64,000 bases of DNA. Source: Cinnamomum chago. Taxonomy: Eukaryota > Streptophyta > Magnoliopsida > Laurales > Lauraceae. The notes below the pieces were generated by a model, which worked only from the letters and a program-made list of their open reading frames with translations, was not told where the DNA came from and did not search any database. The translations under genes and the position numbers were made by a program. The stretch spans positions 25,055,001 through 25,119,000 of the forward strand of contig CP142461.1 in assembly GCA_038049695.1 (NCBI GenBank), in the 5' to 3' direction. This document shows positions 56,030 through 64,000 of this stretch, in pieces (within the stretch, counting starts at the first letter, position 1; every line of letters begins with the position of its first letter).

Positions 56030-59000
56030 AACAAACTTTGAGAGTCTCCTAGTTCAAACCGCTTTAAAAGCAAAGGAAAACCCTACTTGGTTCTTAGATA
56101 GTGGTTGTTCTAAACACATGACGGGAGACCGATCTAGATTCAGCTCTATAGTTGAATATGATGGAGGAAATGTTTCGTTTGGAGACAATAGTAAAGCTCA
56201 AATCATTGGCAAGGGAAGTGTGAAAGGAGATCAAATACCAACTTTAAATGATGTATTCCTTGTGGAAGGATTGAAACATAATCTTTTTAGCATTAGCCAA
56301 TTATGTGACAAAGGAAACAAGGTTGTATTTGATAGTCAATCGTGCAAAGTGGTAAATGATAAAACCCATCAAGTTATTCTTACTGGATCAAGAACTAAAG
56401 GAAACATTTACATTATAGAAGAATGTGATGAGAATGAATCTAGGTGCTTGATAACTAAAGATCAAGAGAATTACTTATGGCACCAAAGGATGGGTCACAT
56501 AAATTTCAAATTGATGAAAACCTTGTCTAAGAATGAAATTGTGAAAGGGATTCCCAAGTTAAGTGATGAAAAATCTGAACTATGTAAGGCTTTTCAACTG
56601 GGAAAACAAATCAAGAAGAGCTTTAAAGGTTTAAAGGATATATCGTCTTCTCGTCCTCTTGAATTAATCCTCATGGACTTAATTGGACCTGCACCAGTGC
56701 AAAGTATTGGAGGAAAGAAATTTATCCTGGTTATGGTCGATGATTATTCTCGTTTTGGATGGGTTGCCTTTCTTCATGCCAAATCGGATGCGGTGGACAA
56801 TATCATAAGAATTTGCAATAAGATTCAGGTAGAAAAGGACTGCAAAATTCAGAAGATCAGAAGTGATCATGGGGGAGAATTTGAAAATGAAAAGTTTGCT
56901 AGATTTTGTGAGAGTCATGGAATTAATCATCAATACTCAGCTCCTAAAACTCCTCAACAGAATGGAGTAGCTGAAAGGAGAAATAGAGTTATTCAAGAAA
57001 TGGCTAGGACCATGCTTAATGAAAAGAATCTTACTCGTAATCTATGGGCTGAAGCTGTGAATACTGCTTGTTATCTCATCAACATAGTCTATCTCACTAA
57101 GAATACCAACAAAACCCCTTACGAACTTTATTTTGAAAGAAAACCAAATTTGGGGTATTTGAAAGTGTTTGGAAGCAAATGTTACATTCTAAGAGATAGG
57201 GAGTAGTTAGAAAAATTTGAGCCTAAATCTGATGAAGGAATTTTCCTAGGCTATTCTAAAAGGAGCAAAGCTTATAGAGTTTTTAATCATAGAACCATGA
57301 CCATAATGGAATCAGCTCATGTTGTCATAGATGACACGAATCAAGTTGGAAGAATTCCCCAAGATGATGATGAAGTTGAAATTGATATTGACCAATCTAG
57401 TCCTAAAGATAGTAGTGATATCATTCCTTCCAAAGCCATTGTTCCAATTAAATTGATGAAAAATCACACAATGGATAATGTTATTGGAGATATTAGCAGT
57501 GGGGTTATGACCCGGAGACAAGTCCAAAATCTATGTGCTCATTACTCCTTTGTCTCTCAAATCGAGCCTAAGAACTTTTCTGAAGCTGAATCAAAATCTG
57601 AATGGATGGAAGCTATGCAGGAAGAATTGAATCAATTTAAGAAAAATGATGTTTAGGATCTTGTCCCATTGCCTGCAGAGAAAAATCCCATAGGCACTAA
57701 ATGGATTTTCAAGAACAAGTCAGATGAATCTGGAAATGTTGTGAGAAACAAAGCTAGACTTGTCACAAAAGGATATGCTCAAATAGAAGGAATTGATTTT
57801 GAAGAAACTTTTGCTCCTGTAGCCCGTTTGGAGTCCATAAGAATTCTATTGAGTTATGCTAGTAGCATGAGGATCAAACTATTTCAAATGGATGTTAAAA
57901 GTGCCTTCTTGAATAAAGAAATTGAAGAAGATGTTTATGTTACTCAACCTGAAGGCTTTGAAGACCCTCATCATCCTGAGTATGTTTATAAGCTCAAGAA
58001 AGCTCTCTATGGATTAAAACAAGCACCTCGGGTGTGGTATGAAAAGCTTACGAATCATCTGATTGAAAATGATTTTGAATGTGGGAAAGTTGATAAGACT
58101 CTGTTTATCAAGAAGATTGATCAAAACATTCTTGTAACTCAAATCTATGTTGATGATATCGTATTTGGATCTACTTCAGAGAAGCTAGCACAAGGATTTT
58201 CAGAATTAATGAGCTCCACTTTTGAGATGAGTCTGGTCGGTCCCCTGCAATTCTTTCTAGGATTACAAGTTAGTCAAACTGACCATGGTATCTTTCTTAG
58301 TCAATCCAAGTTTGCCCTAGAAATAGTGAAAAAGTTTGGCTTAGGAGAATCTAAGACTAGTTGCAATCCCATGGGCTCCACTACTAAAATATCTAGTGAC
58401 CTTAAGGGTAAGAAAGCTGACCAAAAACTTTATAGGAGCATGATAGGAAGCCTTCTCTATCTCACTGCTAGCCGCCCTGATATCTCGTTTAGCGTTGGAA
58501 TATGTGCTAGGTATCAATCTGACCCCCGAGAGTCTCACATTAAAGCTGTTAAACGTATCATAAAATATATTAATGGGACTTCTCACTATGGTATCTGGTA
58601 TCCTCATGACTCAACTCTGCAATTAATTGGATATAGTGATGCAGATTGGGCATGATCAATAGATGATAGGAAAAGCACTGGTGGCTGCTGCTATTTCTTA
58701 GGGAACTGTTTAGTAGCCTGGCATAGCAAAAAGCAAAATTATGTATCCTTGTCTACTGCAGAAGCTGAATATATTGCTGCAGGTAGCTGTTGTGCTCAAT
58801 TGTTGTGGATGAAACAAACTTTGTTAGATTATAATGTTCCACAACAATGCATGCCTATCATGTGTGACAACTCTAGTGCCATCAGTATCTCAAAAAATCC
58901 TGTTCAGCACTCTCGCACTAAACACATTGACATTCGCTATCATTTCTTGCGTGATCATGCTGACCAAGGCACAATTGAGTTAATGTTTGTCCCAATAGAT

Positions 59001-59096
59001 GCCCAATTGGCTGACTTATTCACTAAACCCCTTGGAAATGATCGTTTCATAAAATTGAGACATCAATTGGGCATTGGCCCTTGCCCTGATTTTTAA
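56030..59096 (+). pseudogene. A3 pol remnant
   Basis: Fossil pol: protease with LDSGCSKHMTGD (about 56090-56130), integrase zinc part (LWHQRMGHINFK, about 56478), integrase core (MDLIGP, RSDHGGEF, NGVAERRNR; about 56670-56990), reverse transcriptase (about 57690-58430; [20 protein letters not shown]) and RNase H (about 58610-59090; STAEAEYIAAGSCCAQLLW, RYHFLRD). It ends before the polypurine region, with no further gene. It is broken by several changes but every domain is recognisable. Confidence 0.92.
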
Positions 59097-59511
59097 ATTC
59101 TTGTTGGCTAATCACCTGTTCCACATTTTATTTTTATATCTCTTATAAACAGGTGCTACTAACAAGGTTGTGTGTTTTATCTTCAGTGGGCAGGGTCCTT
59201 TGCAATTAGATGTCAAAGGGGGAGAGAGTTCTCAAATTGAGGGGGAGAAGATTCAAGGGTTGCTATTGTTGAGGGGGAGTAGCTTTGCCTAGAGTGCATA
59301 TTTTGTATAGCTTCTAGGTTGGTCGTCTTTTGTCGTCGCTCCTGCAAGGAAAATCCAAAGCTCCAAAATATCCAAATGCTCCCGAATATCCAAAGCTCCT
59401 TAAAAATCCAAAGCTCCTTAAATATCCAAAGTTGTTCCTGTTCAAGATTTAAAGGAGATTGAGAGAGAGTTCAAGCTTCAAGAGTTGCCATCAAATTGCA
59501 AAGGGGGAGAT

Positions 59512-61147
59512 TGTTAGAGTTTTTGTTTTGTTGCAATTTGATAGGATGCATTCAATTTCATAAAGCTTGTCCTCTCATTCATTCTTGGTTTTATTCCTAG
59601 GATCTTCATGCATATTTCTCATTCTTGATCTTTGTATTTATCTTTTGATATGCATGGTTTTCATTTCAGTTTGTCCCTTGAGTTGTTGGAGTTGTTGATT
59701 TCTAAAATCATCCAAGCTTTCCAAGGTTTCTATCTTTAAAATCTTTATTTTGATTTGGAGTTTTCATGGCTTTAAAATTCAGTTTTTATCTTCTTTCAGT
59801 CATGATTTATTGCTTGGTTTTTATGTCTCAAAGTCCCCTGGAAGATGCCCTCAAAAGTTTCATGTTTCACTCATTTTTCAAAAATCTAGGCATCTGCCAG
59901 TGTTGCCGGTCGACCGGGTCAAGCTTACCGGTCGACCGGGATCACTGCAGCTTTTTAGTGCAGTTTCTGACCTGAAGCTCCAACGGTCAGATATATGACC
60001 GTTGTGCTTTCCCGGTTGACCGAGACCTGTTTCCAGGTCGACCGAGGACTAGCCGTTGGCAACTTTTTCTTTATAAAAAGTGGCTTTTTGGTTGAAGAAA
60101 GTTGCTGACCTTAGAGGGACTTTTGAGGCCAAGGATTAGCAACTTCTCAAGAGCATTTTCAAAGGGATTATGAAGCCATTCCATTAAATCAACCTTTGAT
60201 CTTCAAATGGGTGTGCTTTCTTTAATCCTAGTCTTTTTAAAATCATGTTTTGTTTCAAATCTTTGATCTCTTTCAATACATGATTAACAAGTTGCTTTCC
60301 TATTAAAATGTTGTCCTTCATAACATGCTTAATACTTTAGTAATCTCATATGCTATGAATACAACATATTGTCATTGCTTCACATGAAATTGTTTTTCTT
60401 GTTTCAACATCAACTTGTTAGACTTTAATTTGTCTTCTTTGAAAACAAGAGAGTTAACATTGTTAAACTCATGTGTTAGACAACCCACTCTTTCTCAATC
60501 ATTTGATTATCATCTTTGCATCATTCAAGATTGTATCTTTTCAAAAGGAGAAAGAGTAATTTCTAGTAAATGCATTTTTCATAAACTTTGTCATAGATAT
60601 GCATATTTCTGGATCTTAAGTTTTCACTTTCTAATTAGCCTATTTAGAGGCACTCCATTGCACTTCATTGCTCTCTTAATCCATGCATTCTTAGGCATAT
60701 TTCTTAACAGAAAAATTGTATGTTGTAAAGGTTTATGCTTAGCCTTGAAAAGCATATGGTGTAAAGGTTTATGCTTAGCCTTGAAAAGCATAGTGTTGAT
60801 TGTAAGGTTTGAGGTGATCCTAAACCTTAATTGAAGTTAGTGAATACCGATAAGTGTATCGGGAGTGGATGTAGGCAATTTTGGCCGAACCACTATAAAT
60901 GTGCTTGTCATGGTGATTGCTCTCTTGCTCTCTTTTTCATGAATGATTCTCTTTTGGTTGTATGGAGATTGTTGTTGGTGATTACTTGTGTATGCATATA
61001 TTAGAAATCCTTATCTATCACAAGATAATTAATCTTCATCACATCTTAATTGGCTTAAAAGTTGAAAGAATTAAAATTGGTCTAGGTTGTTAGAGCTCAT
61101 CCTATTCACCCCCCCACCCCCCTCTAGGATTCGATCTTGGTCTTTCA
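59512..61147 (+). repeat. A3 3' LTR (1636 bp)
   Basis: Follows the polypurine tract AAAGGGGGAGAT and ends TCTTTCA before CTTCT. Its palindrome cassette with TATA box is at 59905-60078. The apparent open frame at 60415-60834 is LTR sequence, with a matching frame in the 5' LTR, and is not a gene. Confidence 0.93.
59905..60078 (+). promoter_or_regulatory. A3 3' LTR palindrome cassette and TATA box
   Basis: Same modules as 52957-53130, with TATAAAA at 60072-60078. Confidence 0.65.
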
Positions 61148-61152
61148 CTTCT

Positions 61153-62812
61153 CCACCCCTTCTTAGACATAGAGATTTTCAACATTTACAGCTTCATCTT
61201 TCTATGACCCGGAACAATTTTCTCTTCTTGCAATTTAATGCGGAAACTCCTCTACACAGGATAGGACCTGGCAGTGTTCTGTTCTCCTCTGATCCGAGAT
61301 CATCTGCCTTCCTTTAGGCCATCTATGAGTAGCAGCATTGGCCTTCAGCTATGAAATTTCTTATAGTTTGTTCGGGGATTGAATTTTATTTATTTATTTT
61401 TTTTGTGTAATATTTTCACTATCACAAAAAAAAAAAGCTACAAAATTTTACAACATATTCCTTCATAACAGAGACATGCTTTCTTTTTTTTCATTTGCAG
61501 GTAATGTCTTCAAATGGAATCTTGAAGTGTGCTTAGCTGGTCCTGCAAAGATATCATGCATATAGGTTATGTAACCATTGTTGCTACAACATAAAGAAAA
61601 ATATTCTCTTCTTCCATTATGCTGCTTTCCAAAAATTCAAAATGGTATTGTTGAAAATGGAGACACCTCACAGTCAAAGAACAAGCTCACGACAATTGAT
61701 GATGTTTTGAAAGGTTTGGTTGAGTGGCTGTGTGCTCAGGTTAGCAATCTGCACAAAACTGTATGGTTCTGTTGGTGCCATATAGCTTCGTTTTTTTTTC
61801 TGAGTTTGGTATATGATAGTTGGAAGCATCAATTTCTAATGGTAGGAAAAAGAACATTTGCAGTCTGTCCACTATTTTTTTTTACTTCAAAGTACACAAA
61901 TTTCTCATTTGGCAAATTGCTGGCCAAATTGCAATCACTTGATTCACTTGCCCTTTTATTCTACAGAGTCATTCATTTTGCAGTTTGCACAAACTGTTCC
62001 TTTGTTGTGAGACATTGAATGCCTGAGGCTGTATAGCTTTTGATGTTATATGTGATCGTTGTCACACAAGGCATCCTTAAGCACATGGGGATTTGCACAT
62101 GGCTCAATGAACTCATAAAGACTAGCATTCTACCAGAACAATCTTTTTAATATAATAAGCTATATGTTCTATTGTTTGCTGACCCATCTAAGATGGGACA
62201 AATCTATGGTGGTAAGGATGATGATTATGATTGTGATGATGAAGCCGTGCATTATTATTTTTTATTTTGTGCCCATTGTCAATGCACCTAAGATATATTT
62301 CCATTTGATTTTGTGGCAGTTACCTCCAGCTGATAAGTAGTTTGACAATGATGTACTTGTTTATGCAATCCTGATGACTTGGTGAGTTGATTTACATGTT
62401 ACTTGGATTTTTAAACCTTGCTTTCACTTTTTCTTTAATTATTTGGGGTAGTGAAGTTATGTGCTACCTAATATTGGAGTAACGATTCTGTCAAATTTTG
62501 TTTGTTTGTGCAGATTTTGCTGATAAGTATTGGAAGAACACAATTTTAGTTCCAGCTTCATGGGTATCTTTCTCGGGAGTTTTTTTTTTTGTGGTTCACT
62601 TTTGTTGTATTAAGAACAAATACTAAAATTGTATATTGGTAACGTTGATATGATGAAATATTGATTTTGTTTCTTCACTTTAGGTTGAAAGAGAACTACA
62701 AAGTTTAATAGATTTCATTCATGTACGGGCACAGCTGTTTTGTATTGGTTGAATTTAGTTTCAATTTAACAGGATATTAATGGTTTACATTCAATTTCTA
62801 AAAAAAAAAAAC
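61153..62812 (+). other. CACTA 3' region with unassigned sequence
   Basis: AT-rich, with several T-runs and exon-like pieces: a frame around 61620-61740 reading TIDDVLKGLVEWLCAQVSNL, and one around 62320-62380 reading NDVLVYAILMTW, each next to plausible GT or AG borders. I cannot name them. They may be captured host exons or chance. Nothing else with structure was found before the hairpin array. Confidence 0.4.
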
Positions 62813-63290
62813 ACAATCACGGCGCGCGATGCACGCCATATATTAGATCTTTCCAATCCTTTTGCGGCCCTCTTTGGACACCGTAAATTCATTCTAGAAA
62901 CCCATTTATGGCCTACGCCTACACGCCGTAACAACGATTTACAAAATTAATTTACGGCGTGCGCGTGCACGTCATTATTACATATTCTAATACATTTTTA
63001 CGGTGTGTCATGTACATCGGAAGCTAAAAGTAACCAACTCTTTAACGGCCCTCCCAATGCGTTGTAAAAGACCTTCATTAACGACATTCGTTTAGCGCCC
63101 TGAATATGTTCGGAAAGTCATAGCAAACCTCACTTACGGCGTGCATTTGAGTATTTTACGGCCCGCAAATGCGCGTCGTTAATACACATACCCTTTTACG
63201 GCTGGAGCTTTTACGGCTCGCTAGTTTGCGCCGTGAAACTTGGTTTATGGCGCAAAATGAGCGCCGTAAAAGCCCTATTTTGGTGTAGTG
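62813..63290 (+). repeat. CACTA right subterminal hairpin array and terminus
   Basis: About ten GC-rich units built on TTTACGGCG / CGCCGTAAA, many arranged as short inverted repeats (TTATGGCGC...GCGCCGTAAAA; ACGGCGTGCGCGTGCACGTC; CGGCGCGCGATGCACGCC). It ends GGTGTAGTG at 63290, the inverted form of CACTACACC. Such arrays are the binding sites of the TNPA-class protein in En/Spm-type elements. Confidence 0.88.
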
Positions 63291-64000
63291 ATTCTCCCGA
63301 AACCCGTTTTAAACCGAAAAGAATCTCGAAATAACTTAAAATGCGCATCTTAACCTAGAATCCCTTCTAATGGATTTCGAGGCGTAAGACTAGAGTACGA
63401 TACCCGCAACCTCCGATAGAGAAAAAGGCGATCCCATATTTTTCTCGAGCGACTATTTGGACCGAGAGTCGCTTGAAACACACAAAGAGTCAACAATTTC
63501 ATATAGCTGCATAGATTGTGTTTCGTAAAGAAGTTCCGAACGACGTGCCAGAAGTTCAGGTTTTAGCCTTTTCAGACGCAGAACGCCCTGAAGTGTTTTC
63601 CAAACCCAAGATTCACCCAAAACCCGTTTCAAATCGAAAAGAATCTCGAAAAAACCTAAAATGCGCATCTCAACCTAGAATCCCTTCCAATGGATTTCGA
63701 GGCGAAAGACTAGAGTACGATACTCGAAACCTCCGATAAAGAAAAACGCGATCCAAATTTTTTTTAGAGGGAGTATTAGGACTGAGAGTCGCATTAAACT
63801 CAGTGTCGAGTCAACATTTTCGTTGAGCCGCATAGAGAGAGTTTTTGTACAGAAGTTCTGACGATGCGCTCGAAGTCCAGGTTTTAGGCTTTTCAGACGC
63901 AGAACTCACTAAAGTGTTTTCCAAACCCGAGATTCGCCCGAAACCCGTTTTAAACCGAAAAGAATCTCGAAATAACCTAAAACATGCATCTCAACCTAGA
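63291..64000. repeat. ~320-bp satellite, 2.2 units to the window edge
   Basis: AACCCGTTTTAAACCGAAAA recurs at 63301, 63621 and 63942, and GATTTCGAGGCG(T/A)AAGACTA recurs at 320-bp spacing. Units look about 85-90% alike. The first unit starts exactly at the CACTA terminus at a point that reads GATTCGCCCG in the third unit, so the transposon lies inside the array. The short open frames here are periodic and not genes. Confidence 0.88.

Larger units (their letters stand above)
52564..61147 (+). mobile_element. A3: full-length Sirevirus-like Ty1/copia element, TSD CTTCT
   Basis: The 5' LTR is 52564-54195, the primer site TGGTATCAGAGC is 54198-54209, gag starts near 54283, pol runs to about 59096, polypurine tracts lie at 59214-59511 and the 3' LTR is 59512-61147. 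CTTCT is duplicated at 52559-52563 and 61148-61152. It is complete in layout, 8584 bp, with no env-like gene between RNase H and the polypurine region. By eye the two LTRs differ at about 20 sites in 1.63 kb (near 1.2%), which at common plant rates suggests roughly half a million years. The coding region is broken by about five interruptions. It lies in the CACTA element downstream of its second gene. Confidence 0.95.
8299..63290 (+). mobile_element. CACTA (En/Spm) DNA transposon, backbone of the window; left end not seen
   Basis: The element carries the two genes typical of plant CACTA transposons in the usual order: a TNP2-type transposase gene, then a Ptta/TNPA-like gene. It ends at 63290 in TAGTG, preceded by about 480 bp of subterminal hairpin repeats. 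The flanking DNA from 63291 is satellite, entered at ATT, which fits the family's 3-bp target duplication. Leaving out the nested retroelements, visible transposon DNA is 8299-13918, 29190-30648, 49942-52563 and 61153-63290, about 11.8 kb, a normal CACTA size. A matching left terminus would start CACTACACCAAAATAGGGC; I could not find it, so it lies beyond the window or is lost. Coordinates here are therefore a minimum. The element is dead as it stands: the transposase is broken and the second gene is split by insertions. Confidence 0.88.

Noticed and set aside
59097-59511. Env-like gene between RNase H and the 3' LTR of A3, as in some Sireviruses
   Set aside because: Only about 400 bp of polypurine-rich noncoding DNA is present.
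53512-60834. Hydrophobic open frames at 53512-53886 and 60415-60834 (and shorter ones at 4587 and 6417) resembling small membrane proteins
   Set aside because: They are the same stretch of the family A LTR read in each copy, T-rich by composition, and have no start context or conservation of frame.
63453-63739. Open frames in the right-end repeat
   Set aside because: They follow the 320-bp satellite period and read differently in each unit.

Overview
The window is plant nuclear DNA, most likely from pericentromeric or other repeat-rich heterochromatin of a dicot. The evidence is plant-type Ty1/copia elements with initiator-Met tRNA primer sites, a CACTA (En/Spm) transposon with both of its characteristic genes, a plant receptor-like cytoplasmic kinase exon, and a ~320-bp satellite at the right edge. 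I see no intact host gene. Almost every base can be assigned to a transposon or to one inserted in another.

The backbone is one CACTA element. Its decayed TNP2-type transposase gene lies at 8299-11844. A second, Ptta/TNPA-like gene runs from 13317 to 51415. Its subterminal hairpin array is at 62813-63290, and its right terminus (...TAGTG) falls exactly at 63290 against the satellite. About 11.8 kb of transposon is visible once the insertions are set aside. The left terminus is not in the window, so a kinase exon at 7882-8017 may be a captured gene fragment inside the same element.

Retroelements are nested in this backbone, and nearly every junction is fixed by a 5-bp target duplication. B (13919-29184, minus, TSD GGACC) sits in a TNPA exon and itself holds G1 (14089-16630) and solo LTR G2 (18343-21132). 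C2, a minus-strand solo LTR (30649-46745, TSD GAAGG), sits in a TNPA intron. C1 (31479-45045, TSD GATAT) is inside C2, and C1 contains solo LTRs G4 (34948-39055, CCAAC) and C3 (42725-44511, AATAC). Solo LTR G3 (46756-49936, CTTCC) is next to C2. A3, a full-length Sirevirus-like element (52564-61147, CTTCT), lies downstream of TNPA. At the left edge are the 3' part of a related element, A1 (1-5198), and a solo LTR, A2 (5308-6845, CTCAT).

The most notable signals are these. A palindrome cassette with GGTCGACC cores sits just upstream of the TATA box in every A and C LTR, and its arms change together between subfamilies. An unrelated LTR family (G) has its own TCGA-centred palindrome cluster. 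The C family appears to carry only a gag-tail-like gene and no pol. The CACTA transposase gene has six in-frame stops, all compatible with C-to-T change, while the visible exons of its partner gene have none. I found no CRISPR array, no recognisable tRNA or rRNA gene, and no convincing wholly new system.
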